Program-made: the position numbers and the translations under genes | The notes under the pieces: generated by a model | Told to the model about the DNA's origin: nothing | The model's input: only the letters and a program-made list of their open reading frames with translations | The model's database searches: none | Shown: piece after piece, positions 1 to 8,294 of the stretch | Position numbering within the stretch: the first letter of the stretch is position 1 | Layout of the letters: each line of letters opens with the position of its first letter | Source: Ectobacillus sp042610425 | Lineage (GTDB): Bacteria; Bacillota; Bacilli; Bacillales; Bacillaceae_G | Length of the DNA stretch: 64,000 bases | NCBI RefSeq assembly: GCF_042610425.1 | Contig: NZ_JBGJZM010000002.1 | Span: forward strand, 506,296-570,295 | Direction: 5' to 3'

Positions 1-1352
1 GAATTGGGGCCATTGCAGGGCCAATGTTCGAAGCATTTATGGAAGAAGCAATTAAAGATAGATTACTAGATAGCGGAGCAAAGGCAGTTGTTACCACACC
101 TGAACTTTTAAGGAGAATTCCCGTTCAGGATTTACCAGATTTACAACATGTCATTTTGGTTGGAGCCGATGAAACAACAGCAGATTATCAACTTTTATAC
201 CAAGATCTATTAAAAAGTTCCGATGAATATGTAATCGAATGGGTTGACCGTGAGGATGGCATGTTGCTGATCTATACTTCCGGTTCTACAGGAAAACCTA
301 AAGGCGTGTTGCAAGTTCATGATGCTATGATTCATCAGTATGTAGCGGGTAAATGGGTATATGATTTGAAAGAAGACGATGTATATTGGTGTACAGCAGA
401 CCCTGGTTGGGTTACTGGTACATCAGCCGGAATGTGGTCTCCTTGGTTAAATGGGGTAACAAATGTACTACGTGGCGGACGATTTGACGCGGATGAATGG
501 TTTGCTACGATAGAGAAATATAAAGTAACGGTATGGTTTAGTGCACCGACCGCTTTCCGTTTACTTATGAGAAATGGAAATGAACTTCCTAGCAAATATG
601 ATTTATCCAGCCTTCGTCACATTTTATCAGCTGGTGAACCATTAAATCCGGAAGTAATCCGTTGGGGACTTGAAACATTACATTTACGTATTCATGATAA
701 TTGGTGGATGACAGAAACAGGATCTTCGATTTGTGCGAATTTCCGTTGTAATCCAATACGTCCAGGATCAATGGGAAAACCGTTACCGGGAATTGAGGTT
801 AGTGTTATTGATAATAACGGAAATGAGCTTCCACCTAACCATATGGGGAATCTTGCTATTAAACCAAAATGGCCTGCGATGGTTCGAACAATTTGGAACA
901 ATCCGGCACGTTATGAACAATACTTCTTACATGGATGGTTTGTAACAGGCGACTCCGCTTATAAGGATGAGGACGGATACTTTTGGTTCGAGGGACGGGT
1001 AGATGATGTTATTAACACGTCCGGAGAACGCGTTGGCCCGTTTGAAGTAGAAAGCAAGCTTGTTGAGCATCCTGCCATTGTAGAGGCCGGTGTTATCGGT
1101 GTACCTGACCCTGTGCGTGGTGAAGTAATCAAAGCCTTCATTACTTTACATGATGGCTATACGGAAAGCCCAGAATTATTAGAAGATATCCGGAATTTCG
1201 TAAAAACAAAGCTTGCTGCTCACGCAGCACCTCGTATCTTTGAAGTACGTAAGACGATCCCAAAGACACGATCAGGAAAAATCATGCGCCGCGTTCTAAA
1301 AGCATGGGAGCTTGGACTTCCAACAGGTGATTTATCTACTATGGAAGATTGA
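1..1352 (+). CDS. acsA: Acetyl-CoA synthetase (acetate--CoA ligase), 5' end cut by window
   Basis: Activates acetate (or a short acyl acid) to acyl-adenylate and then acyl-CoA in the cytosol. The frame is open from base 3 with no start, so the N-terminus lies outside the window; about 450 residues are present. The ANL-superfamily signatures are visible: the phosphate loop YTSGSTGKPKG (about nt 273-305), the adenylate motif WWMTETG (nt 702-722), the hinge motif GRVDDVINTSGERVG, and the C-terminal catalytic-lysine motif PKTRSGKIMRR. The tryptophan-rich segment DPGWVTGTSAGMW is typical of acetyl-CoA synthetases rather than long-chain ligases. It converges on the exporter gene downstream. The family is certain; acetate as the exact substrate is inferred. 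Confidence 0.9.
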   Translation, partial: IGAIAGPMFEAFMEEAIKDRLLDSGAKAVVTTPELLRRIPVQDLPDLQHVILVGADETTADYQLLYQDLLKSSDEYVIEWVDREDGMLLIYTSGSTGKPKGVLQVHDAMIHQYVAGKWVYDLKEDDVYWCTADPGWVTGTSAGMWSPWLNGVTNVLRGGRFDADEWFATIEKYKVTVWFSAPTAFRLLMRNGNELPSKYDLSSLRHILSAGEPLNPEVIRWGLETLHLRIHDNWWMTETGSSICANFRCNPIRPGSMGKPLPGIEVSVIDNNGNELPPNHMGNLAIKPKWPAMVRTIWNNPARYEQYFLHGWFVTGDSAYKDEDGYFWFEGRVDDVINTSGERVGPFEVESKLVEHPAIVEAGVIGVPDPVRGEVIKAFITLHDGYTESPELLEDIRNFVKTKLAAHAAPRIFEVRKTIPKTRSGKIMRRVLKAWELGLPTGDLSTMED

Positions 1353-1444
1353 TTCTCCTATTTTAAAAGGTCAAGGGCCCGAGACTAGAAAATGGGGACT
1401 TAAAGAATTCTATATTTGTTTAACTTTTATAAAAACTTGCAGAC

Positions 1445-1489
1445 CCACGTAATGGAGAACGACGTTTGGCACTGTTTTCCATTACGTGG
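1445..1489. terminator. Perfect 12-bp inverted repeat between convergent genes
   Basis: CCACGTAATGGA at 1445-1456 is repeated inverted at 1478-1489 with a 21-nt loop. It lies between the 3' ends of two convergent genes, so a bidirectional transcription stop is the natural guess, but there is no strong T-run on either side. Confidence 0.4.
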
Positions 1490-1549
1490 ATTGCTAGCGT
1501 TCATCGATAATTGGATTAGGTAAGTGTTCCATTATTTGTTGGCTTTCTG

Positions 1550-3106
1550 CTATACAGATTGCTCTGACTGTATCCCCTTTACCGGTTCCGTTATTTCTTC
1601 AAGTTTACGAGCTTGGTAACCCTTGGCGCCAATGAATAGTGAAACAAGTAGACCCAATAAGCAGGCAATCAATCCTACCATAAATCCATTGTGCAGAGCT
1701 GATTCCATTGCATTACGTATAAATTCCAAGACTACAGGAGGAAGTTTGTCTTTCGCCTGCATCAATACTTCTGGCTTTGCCATTTGAGCTACTTGATCTT
1801 GGGGTAGATGAGAGACCTTAATAAATTCTGTCATTTTGTCCTTCAGATTACTATTAACAATCGTTGCTGTAATGGCTGCCCCCATAACCCCTCCAATACT
1901 GCGCCAGAAGCCAACAACAGAAGAGGCAATCCCTATATATTTCGAATCTACAGATTGGGCCATTGCATTTTGGGATACACTCATAAGCGGTCCGAGCACG
2001 AACAAGCCAAGAACGACCATAACGACCGTCACGATAAAATTATTCGTGTTATGAGTGATTGTGCTTAACATGTAAGCTGCAACTACTCCCATTCCCATCG
2101 AGAAAGCCATTATGGTTCTGAATGAAACCTTAGTAGACACAAACCCTCCTAAAATAGCTCCAATCATAATAGGGAACATAAGAGGTGTTAGTACACTGTT
2201 AGAGTTCGCATTCCCCATTACTGCTACAGACAGAATTGGGAGATACGTGATTGCGGAGAACATAATTGCCCCTTGGCAAAACACGACGAAACTTGTTCCT
2301 GATACAATTTTGTTCTTAAAAATGCCTAGTGGAAGAACAGGTTCCTTCGCTTTTGACTCAACAAATAAGAAGGACGCAATGCATATCCCTGAGAACAAAA
2401 ACAAGCCTATAATTTCAGTCGAACTCCAGGGGTAATCCTTTCCACCCCACTCAAGAGCAAGTAGCAAGGAAACGGTAGAAAGAATCAAAAGAAGCGTACC
2501 AAGATAATCAACCTTAGGTTTCGTTTCAGAACGAGACTCTTTCAATGAGAACATCAGGACAAGGAATGATAAAATTCCAAATGGAAGATTGACATAGAAA
2601 CACCATCTCCAGCCGAGCCAAGCGGTTTCCGAAATCCACGTTCCAATTTGAGGCCCTAAGACCGAGGAAATCCCGAAAATACCCGCAAATACCCCAGACA
2701 TCTTTGCGGCTTGTTTAGGGTCTGTGGAAACAGCATAAATGATTGTAAATGAAATCGGGAATAGTGCTCCAGATCCTACCCCTTGAATCACTCGGTACAC
2801 AATCAACTGATCAATCGTCTGTGCCGTTCCGCAGAGGGACGAACCGAGCAAAAACAAGCCGACCCCTATCAAATAAAACAGCTTGCGTCCGAACAAGTCG
2901 CTCATTTTACCAAAAATCAGCATTGTGCTAGTAGTTGCAAGCATGTATGCTGTAAATACCCAGCTCATCTTGTCAAATCCGCCGATATCTTTAATAACCT
3001 GGTTAATGCTAGCAGATACGATGGTGTTATCTAGGGAAGACATAAACAAACCTAAAGCCATCGCCACGATGACTAAAGTCATCTTACTGTTTTCGTTAGC
3101 GGTCAC
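1550..3106 (-). CDS. DHA2-family MFS multidrug efflux transporter (14 TM)
   Basis: Proton-driven exporter of the major facilitator superfamily in the cytoplasmic membrane. About 518 residues with some 14 hydrophobic segments are typical of the EmrB/QacA (DHA2) branch. The N-terminal motif LFMSSLDNTIVSASINQV contains the family D-x-T-I-V-x-x-A signature in TM1, and GKMSDLFGRKLFY is the loop 2-3 motif A. GTG at 3106 is chosen as start because a GAGGAG ribosome-binding site lies 7 nt upstream; an in-frame TTG three codons earlier is too close to it. It stands alone, with no visible regulator next to it, so the substrate cannot be predicted. Confidence 0.88.
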   Translation of the reverse strand: MTANENSKMTLVIVAMALGLFMSSLDNTIVSASINQVIKDIGGFDKMSWVFTAYMLATTSTMLIFGKMSDLFGRKLFYLIGVGLFLLGSSLCGTAQTIDQLIVYRVIQGVGSGALFPISFTIIYAVSTDPKQAAKMSGVFAGIFGISSVLGPQIGTWISETAWLGWRWCFYVNLPFGILSFLVLMFSLKESRSETKPKVDYLGTLLLILSTVSLLLALEWGGKDYPWSSTEIIGLFLFSGICIASFLFVESKAKEPVLPLGIFKNKIVSGTSFVVFCQGAIMFSAITYLPILSVAVMGNANSNSVLTPLMFPIMIGAILGGFVSTKVSFRTIMAFSMGMGVVAAYMLSTITHNTNNFIVTVVMVVLGLFVLGPLMSVSQNAMAQSVDSKYIGIASSVVGFWRSIGGVMGAAITATIVNSNLKDKMTEFIKVSHLPQDQVAQMAKPEVLMQAKDKLPPVVLEFIRNAMESALHNGFMVGLIACLLGLLVSLFIGAKGYQARKLEEITEPVKGIQSEQSV

Positions 3107-3313
3107 ACAAAACAACTCCTCAATATTTGGATTTAGTCATCAGTAAAACGAGAAGTGCTACTAGCTAATAAAACAGTACTTTGAAAGATAGCTATTTGTC
3201 AATAATTTACTTCTTATTACTTTCTTTGTAATAGAAAATCCATTATCGTGTATTTTACACTGCATTGCTAACGACTTTTCTGAATTCCTGCTTTCGTATA
3301 ATTCCTGCAATTG

Positions 3314-3610
3314 TTAAGCTTTTCTCTCTTCTTGTCTAGCTATAAACTTGATTCGTTTTGCTGCATTCCCTTTCATCAGTAAACTTTTAACATCGATCTC
3401 AGCCGTTATTACGCCTAATAAAACCATGCTGGCGCCTATGTATCCCTTCACACTGAATAGTTCACCCGCAAATGCAAATGCAAATAATGCTGCAAAAACA
3501 GGTTCTAATGAAAAAATCAGACCTATATGAGTTGGTGTCGTATACTTTTGTGCAGTGGTTTGCACGATAAACCCAACTGCACAGCCTGCACAACGTAAAC
3601 CTATAATGAA
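3314..3610 (-). pseudogene. C-terminal fragment of an EamA/DMT-family transporter
   Basis: The frame reads ...CAVGFIVQTTAQKYTT followed by LEPVFAALFAF, which is the penultimate-helix signature of EamA (drug/metabolite transporter) proteins: a polar Q-x-x-A-Q-K motif, then sL-E-P-v-f-a-a. Only the last two TM helices and a basic tail remain, about 98 codons against about 300 in the family. An in-frame stop lies just upstream and no start with a ribosome-binding site is seen, so this is a remnant of a deleted transporter gene. Confidence 0.7.
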
Positions 3611-3650
3611 TCATAGTAGATGAACAAATTCAATTTGATAGCTTCATTAA

Positions 3651-3690
3651 AAACGCCGATTCTTCCCGTATTAAGGAAAAATCGGCGTTT
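3651..3690 (-). terminator. Terminator of the WxL operon
   Basis: AAACGCCGAT (3651-3660) pairs with ATCGGCGTTT (3681-3690), with additional pairing inside. On the minus strand it is followed by a T-rich stretch and lies 34 nt past the DUF916 gene. Confidence 0.75.
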
Positions 3691-3723
3691 GGATTGTAAT
3701 TGTATATTCTTCCATTTTGTTTA

Positions 3724-4740
3724 TTATCTCTTCAAATCTTGCTGTTTGTTCTTTCTTATCAAACGGTAAATGATATAGATTAAAATCAAAATAATGATTG
3801 AAAGACCAATAATAAAATACCATGTATAGTCTTTTTTGATGTCAACAGCTGCTTTATTAAGATCCTTCGCGTCTTTAGCGGGAATCACAAACTCTTTCTC
3901 CCAATTCCAGTTCTGTTTACCTGTATCGGCATATAATTTTAACGTATATTTTCCTGGACTTAGCTCCTTGTTTTTCCAGTCAATAGCAAAATCCATATTA
4001 GAGTTTGGTGCCATTTTATAGTCTTTTACATTAACTTGATTTACCTCTTTACCATTCGAGTTAAAAACGTTTGCCTTTAAAGTGAGATGATCGACAATAA
4101 CCGGTGCGCTATTTTGTATATTTGCAATAATGGCAGTATGATAATTAACCAAACCTGGTTTTACTGATTTCAATTGAAGATTTGGGTTTACATCTATATT
4201 CGTTTCAATCAATTTCAAGCCTATTACGTATGCAAACTTATTAGAAATTTGTCCTTTTGTCGCTTGCTCGGCACCTGCATGCTTCTCAAAATAAATCCCA
4301 CCAAGAATAATACCGTCAAATTCCGCTTCTGGCATTTCAAGTTGAATCGGTACAATTTGAGATTTTTTTGCAGGTACTCTAACCGTCATTTTTTCAATAG
4401 AAGCAACTTTTGTAATGGGAATCTTTAGACTTTCGTCGACATTTGTTTCGATATTCGTATAATCAATTAATCCATTTCTATTCGTATTTGGATTTGTAAT
4501 ATGGATATCAATATCAATATCCTCATTTCCTTTATTATAAATTTCAACTTGAATCACTTGTTTTTGCTTAGGCTTCATTAATAAATCAAAATAGGTCTGA
4601 TTCTTATCAACCTGATTTTCAGGTATAATTGCTCGAACTGAATAACCAACATCCTCTGCATTCACTACTGCCATTGGTATGTCCAAAATAACGAATATGA
4701 TGATTGCCAAAATATACGTCATATTTTTAAATAGTTTCAT
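3724..4740 (-). CDS. DUF916/DUF3324 membrane protein (WxL-interacting type)
   Basis: Proteins of this family (WxLIP) are extracellular, membrane-anchored partners of WxL surface proteins and are encoded beside them. About 338 residues: an N-terminal signal peptide (KNMTYILAIIIFVILDIPM), a DUF916-like beta domain (GYSVRAIIPENQVDKNQTYF, then the PKQKQVIQVEIYNKG strand), a second DUF3324-like domain, and one C-terminal TM helix (WYFIIGLSIIILILIYIIY) with a basic cytosolic tail. The ATG at 4740 is preferred because GAGGT lies 8 nt upstream; the upstream GTG lacks one. It is the last gene of the three-gene WxL locus, after 4880-5485 and 5534-6832. The role in anchoring or assembly is inferred from the family. 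Confidence 0.8.
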   Translation of the reverse strand: MKLFKNMTYILAIIIFVILDIPMAVVNAEDVGYSVRAIIPENQVDKNQTYFDLLMKPKQKQVIQVEIYNKGNEDIDIDIHITNPNTNRNGLIDYTNIETNVDESLKIPITKVASIEKMTVRVPAKKSQIVPIQLEMPEAEFDGIILGGIYFEKHAGAEQATKGQISNKFAYVIGLKLIETNIDVNPNLQLKSVKPGLVNYHTAIIANIQNSAPVIVDHLTLKANVFNSNGKEVNQVNVKDYKMAPNSNMDFAIDWKNKELSPGKYTLKLYADTGKQNWNWEKEFVIPAKDAKDLNKAAVDIKKDYTWYFIIGLSIIILILIYIIYRLIRKNKQQDLKR

Positions 4741-4819
4741 CGCATTGTACCTCACAATCGTGCTAATTTATCACAGAGGACAGAAAAGCCCTAACAGATA
4801 GAGTGTTCATTCCTACATG

Positions 4820-4865
4820 AATAAGTCTCAAATAATAGGATAGACCTTATTATTCGAGACTTATT
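4820..4865. repeat. Imperfect hairpin between WxL gene and DUF916 gene
   Basis: AATAAGTCTC (4820-4829) and GAGACTTATT (4856-4865) form a stem extended by AATAATA/TATTATT. It follows the WxL gene on the minus strand without a clear T-run; it may attenuate or stabilise the operon mRNA. Confidence 0.45.
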
Positions 4866-4879
4866 TACGCAAATTTTCC

Positions 4880-5485
4880 TCATGGGGTGTCTAATAGTGT
4901 CCATGTCAATGTTGAAGTATATGCTTCGGGTACCATAATACCCCCTGGAACATGTAAGGTAACGCTATCATTCGTAACGGGGGTGCCTTGAGTTGGTAGC
5001 CAACTTGTGTTCCATGTACCACGGCCCTCGCCTGTTTGTGCCGAAACAACCGTAACAGTTCCAGTGACCCCATCTGTTGTTAATACAAAAGGGGCTGTTG
5101 TTGGTTTAATATAATTGAGGCTTGAAGTAGAGTCTCCATTACTGAAATTTATGGTTGCCCCGTTCAATGTACTGGCAGAGGGTGTACTAGTAAATGGACT
5201 AGCACTTACTGTTACATGCCATCCAGTGGCATTGTTAATGCTACGCTCGTCAGTTACTTGAACCCCGGGGGTAAGATTTGTAGATTCGTAAATTTTATCA
5301 GTTAAAGATGAATCCTGTGCGCCGAAACCTAAATCTGAAACAGAGTCAAGGCTTAGTGCACCGACAGGATCTGCATTAAATTGGACTGTCGCTGCAGATG
5401 TTGTTGCTGCTAAAGCTCCTTGTGTGTAGATGGGTAAGAATAGAATTGGTATTGCTGCTATAAATATCGATCTTGATAATTTCAT
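4880..5485 (-). CDS. WxL-domain cell-surface protein
   Basis: Secreted protein of 201 residues consisting of a signal peptide (KLSRSIFIAAIPILFLPIY, cleavage near LAATT) and one WxL domain. WxL domains attach non-covalently to Gram-positive peptidoglycan. The C-terminal end TSTLTWTLLDTP is the canonical terminal WxL motif (L-T-W-x-L-x-x-x-P-end). The distal motif is represented by GWHVTVSAS, a variant without the usual leucine. A GGAGGGAG ribosome-binding site precedes the ATG. Middle gene of the WxL locus, 48 nt after the larger WxL protein. Similar in size and layout to small WxL structural subunits of enterococci and listeriae. Confidence 0.85.
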   Translation of the reverse strand: MKLSRSIFIAAIPILFLPIYTQGALAATTSAATVQFNADPVGALSLDSVSDLGFGAQDSSLTDKIYESTNLTPGVQVTDERSINNATGWHVTVSASPFTSTPSASTLNGATINFSNGDSTSSLNYIKPTTAPFVLTTDGVTGTVTVVSAQTGEGRGTWNTSWLPTQGTPVTNDSVTLHVPGGIMVPEAYTSTLTWTLLDTP

Positions 5486-5533
5486 AAAAACTCCCTCCTC
5501 TTTTTATGAAAAAGCAATCATTATTTCTTAGTG

Positions 5534-6832
5534 TTATGGTGCATTTTCTAAAGTCCAATTAATAGTGGTAGAATACGCACCATCTGTCCGAGCATCGAAA
5601 AGACCCGCAGAAGACATTTTAATTAATATTCCTTCATTTTCTCCCCACTGGACTGTTGTGTCTTGTCCTACTCCAGTAGTTCCTTCATAAATAAGTACCT
5701 GATCTTTTAAATAATTAACATTGTTACTGATTACATACACAAGAGCATTGGGGTCAAGTGTATACCCATTATTTGACGTCAAAGGTTGCGTTTCTTTCGC
5801 TTTTATGACCCATTTAGACCCTTGTCCTCGTGTATCTCGAACAACAATCGACCAATTGGATATTTCCCTCAAAATTGTAACTTCCTGCGGTTTTATTGTT
5901 GTATTTTGAAATCGTATTTCACTTGGAACCGTAAATTCAAGAATTACTCCAATTACAGTTATTGAAGCTTTTCCACTTTCAATTCCTGCTACAGTCTGTG
6001 TTGCCGTAATCGTTGTCCCCGCATCTTGTGCTGGAATTGTAATACTGTAGGATCCTCCTGCATCTACTAGCCCTTGATAGTTCCCACCCGGAGTGATTAT
6101 ATTTACTGTTGCTCCTGCTTCCCCTGTCCCTGATACCACTGTATCAACGTCACTCACGGTATTAATTGTTGGAGGTGGTGGTAATACATCCGTTCCCATT
6201 GTATAGAGAGAACCTTCACTTGCTAATACAGTTAAATCAATAAGTGCATCCTTCGCTGCTAATCCATAAAACTCCAGTTTTCCATCAGGACTTGGTGGTA
6301 ATTTAGCAACGTCTAAAGCGCTTAGCTTAATCGTCAGCGTAACAGTAACTGTTGCGCCAAGGGAAAGATTGAGCCCAGCATTTCGTACACCGGTTACAGT
6401 TCCATCGACAGCATTTAGTGTCAATAAACTGCCATCAATAGTATCGTTAGTTGAACCTAAAAGCCATGTCTCTTCAAAATCAATCCATGCATTTTGTTTA
6501 AAACGAGGATCATCCAAAATAAATCTCAATTCTTGCGGCAGTTGATAAACAAATCTTTCCGTGTTAAGTACGCCTAAATTTAGTAGTGGGCTTCCGGTGA
6601 TTACCAAAGAAAGATTTCCAGTACTAGAATTATAGGAACCATTCAAAGTTTGGTTTTCTAAAATTCCAACATTAGCAACCGCCAAAGCTCGTTGATATCC
6701 CATAATTGGAAATATTGTCCCATCTAATTTCGGGGTATTTAATACCATTGCAGGCGTGAGAACAATGATAATTACAAACGCAATCATAAGTAAGAGTTGT
6801 ATCGCTTTTTTTATAAAGTAAAGTGTATGCAA
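5534..6832 (-). CDS. Large WxL-like surface protein with bacterial Ig-like domain
   Basis: 432 residues: an N-terminal signal/anchor helix (AIQLLLMIAFVIIIVLTPAM), a beta-rich region of about 200 residues, a proline spacer (VLPPPPTINTVSD), a bacterial Ig-like (Big) module of about 75 residues with the GTGEAGATVNIITPGG fold signature, and a C-terminal WxL-like domain ending TTINWTLENAP. No LPXTG motif is present. Start is TTG at 6832, 7 nt after AAGGAGGGG. First gene of the WxL locus, so it probably carries the adhesive part that the DUF916 protein and the small WxL protein support; the ligand is unknown. Confidence 0.78.
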   Translation of the reverse strand: MHTLYFIKKAIQLLLMIAFVIIIVLTPAMVLNTPKLDGTIFPIMGYQRALAVANVGILENQTLNGSYNSSTGNLSLVITGSPLLNLGVLNTERFVYQLPQELRFILDDPRFKQNAWIDFEETWLLGSTNDTIDGSLLTLNAVDGTVTGVRNAGLNLSLGATVTVTLTIKLSALDVAKLPPSPDGKLEFYGLAAKDALIDLTVLASEGSLYTMGTDVLPPPPTINTVSDVDTVVSGTGEAGATVNIITPGGNYQGLVDAGGSYSITIPAQDAGTTITATQTVAGIESGKASITVIGVILEFTVPSEIRFQNTTIKPQEVTILREISNWSIVVRDTRGQGSKWVIKAKETQPLTSNNGYTLDPNALVYVISNNVNYLKDQVLIYEGTTGVGQDTTVQWGENEGILIKMSSAGLFDARTDGAYSTTINWTLENAP

Positions 6833-7061
6833 CTACACCCCTCCTTTATAAAGCAGATTAGATTATTAAGTACTAACAATCTACATATTAACTTTACACC
6901 TTTTTAATATTTTTGTAATATTACGACTGAAACTGTCATAATATTTTTAATATTATTTTAGAGATTCATTCATATTTTCGACAATATTTGCAGAATTTTG
7001 ACTTCTTACTATATTTCTTTTTCTACTTAAAGACTCTGGTACTTATTCTAAAAGGAAATAA
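6833..7061. other. AT-rich intergenic region upstream of the WxL locus
   Basis: Very AT-rich leader of the WxL operon. No coding frame with a ribosome-binding site is seen; presumably it holds the operon promoter, but I cannot single out one -35/-10 pair with confidence. Confidence 0.4.
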
Positions 7062-7087
7062 CCCTAGCTTCTCGAAAGAAGGTAGGG
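7062..7087 (-). terminator. Hairpin after the DUF3298-type gene
   Basis: CCCTAGCTTCT (7062-7072) pairs with AGAAGGTAGGG (7077-7087) with one mismatch. On the minus strand it is followed by TTATTTCCTTTT, a plausible intrinsic terminator separating the riboswitch-controlled gene from the WxL locus. Confidence 0.6.
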
Positions 7088-7287
7088 CATACTTGTACTG
7101 CATTTTACATATAATTCCTATTTTTTATACAGAGGTGGCTTTCCTCTCAAAAAGAAAGGCCTAGACGGAAAATTCCACTTCATAGGGCTTTTTAATCTAA
7201 GAATATTCGTTCATCAAATGCCGAGTATCATAGTCTTCTGTTACTTTTGGATTGTAACTACCTTTAGCCGGCATGAGAGAAGGATGG

Positions 7288-7908
7288 TTAATGATTAATA
7301 GCCATTCGTCCGAGGGGGCTATCCTCGTCAATGATGTCTTGTATATCAAATACCGAGATTGGAAACATTGGGAAACCAAAGACATATGGAGTAATTTCAT
7401 ATAGTTGAAAATAGATAACAAGCACTTTGTCTGCAATGTAAAATTCTTGATTGGTCCGAATGGCTGTGAAACTATTGAGAAGCTGGATATCACGTTGTTT
7501 GATTTGCGTATGAATTGAGAGTGAAAGTCTTTTGACATAATCACTTCCAAGCTTAAACAAGTCTTTCAGTTCACAAACCTTACCCTTTTTTAGGTCAAAT
7601 GTTAAAGACTTTATATACGTCATACCATGGGCAGCATGGTGGTGATACGTATAATTGGAGAGTAATAGGCTTACTACCTGGCGTTGGTCGTTTTTGATTT
7701 CATATAACCCTATCATTTCCTCCACTGTTTCCTTCATATTCCCAATTTGTTGATTGATGAGTTGCTGGGTTTGGCAGGCAATCGTCTGATTCATTGATTT
7801 TTCCAATTCCTGATTCTGCATACCAATTACTTGGGGATAAAAGACTGTTTTATTCGGTCCGTTGCTGATTTTAACCGTCTTAATACTTACGGAGAATGAA
7901 TTAGACAT
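7288..7908 (-). CDS. DUF3298/DUF4163-type protein (RsiV-like extracytoplasmic fold), riboswitch-controlled
   Basis: 206 residues with the signature of the DUF4163-DUF3298 pair seen in RsiV and PdaC: VFYPQVIGMQNQELEKSMNQ at the start, then an LLLSNYTYHHHAAHGMTYIK core (the G-x-x-Y-x-S-x-x-x-D-x-x-x-G element follows as SLTFDLKKGKVCELKDLF), and a C-terminal strand YFQLYEITPYVFGFP. No signal peptide or TM helix is present, so unlike its membrane relatives it may be cytosolic or exported by another route. An AAAGGATGG ribosome-binding site is present. A c-di-GMP-I riboswitch occupies its leader (8042-8108), tying it to the same second messenger as the Tad operon. Function unknown. Confidence 0.7.
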   Translation of the reverse strand: MSNSFSVSIKTVKISNGPNKTVFYPQVIGMQNQELEKSMNQTIACQTQQLINQQIGNMKETVEEMIGLYEIKNDQRQVVSLLLSNYTYHHHAAHGMTYIKSLTFDLKKGKVCELKDLFKLGSDYVKRLSLSIHTQIKQRDIQLLNSFTAIRTNQEFYIADKVLVIYFQLYEITPYVFGFPMFPISVFDIQDIIDEDSPLGRMAINH

Positions 7909-8009
7909 ACTTAACCATCCTTTAATATTTTATACTCATTGTATTCTTGAAAGAGGTAGGTGTATGCCAAGGGCAAAAGCGTGGAGTAATCCATAGGAAG
8001 GACCAATAA

Positions 8010-8108
8010 GCTATTTAAACGAAAACGGTGGCCTCCATTTTATGAAGGCTGCCAGTTCTTTAGGCTCGCAGCTTTGCGTCACCATCTTTCAATGGTTTTA
8101 CCTTTTTC
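8010..8108 (-). promoter_or_regulatory. c-di-GMP-I (GEMM) riboswitch in the DUF3298 gene leader
   Basis: Read on the minus strand: GGTAAAACCATTGAAAGATG forms the P2 hairpin with a GAAA tetraloop; the invariant junction GACGCAAAGC follows; then P3 with AGCCTAAAG as tetraloop-receptor side, closing with GGCAGCC. These are the conserved GEMM-I elements. Directly downstream, GGCAGCCTTCA can pair imperfectly with TGGAGGCCACC and is followed by GTTTTCGTTT, a likely terminator sharing the aptamer's 3' strand. The controlled gene begins 100 nt later. Confidence 0.85.
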
Positions 8109-8132
8109 ATTTGGCATAAAATTCACTCATAC

Positions 8133-8258
8133 TTACATGTATTTTTGAAGAATAGGGGCAGGAACATTATTTTTTTTCATTACGTACCATGCACCGTCAG
8201 TAATTTGTCGGTCATTTCTCGTATCTAAAAAATGGATGCAAGAACACTCCCCCGCACC
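8133..8258 (-). pseudogene. Coding-like remnant between tadC and riboswitch
   Basis: A 41-codon stop-to-stop frame reads GAGECSCIHFLDTRNDRQIT then DGAWYVMKKNNVPAPILQKY, a protein-like composition ending in TAA. It has no start codon, so it looks like the 3' remnant of a lost gene. I do not recognise the family. Confidence 0.3.
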
Positions 8259-8294
8259 CTAAAAATCTATTTATATTAATTAGAGAAAATTTTC

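Noticed and set aside
1808..2435. Plus-strand frames opposite the DHA2 exporter
   Set aside because: Shadow frames of a complete, motif-bearing transporter gene.
7133..7175. Hairpin-like sequence (AGGTGGCTTTC / GAAAGGCC)
   Set aside because: Imperfect pairing, no T-run, and it lacks the conserved bases of any riboswitch I know.
7197..7550. 117-residue frame on the minus strand
   Set aside because: Overlaps the DUF3298 gene in another frame; the latter has family motifs and a ribosome-binding site.
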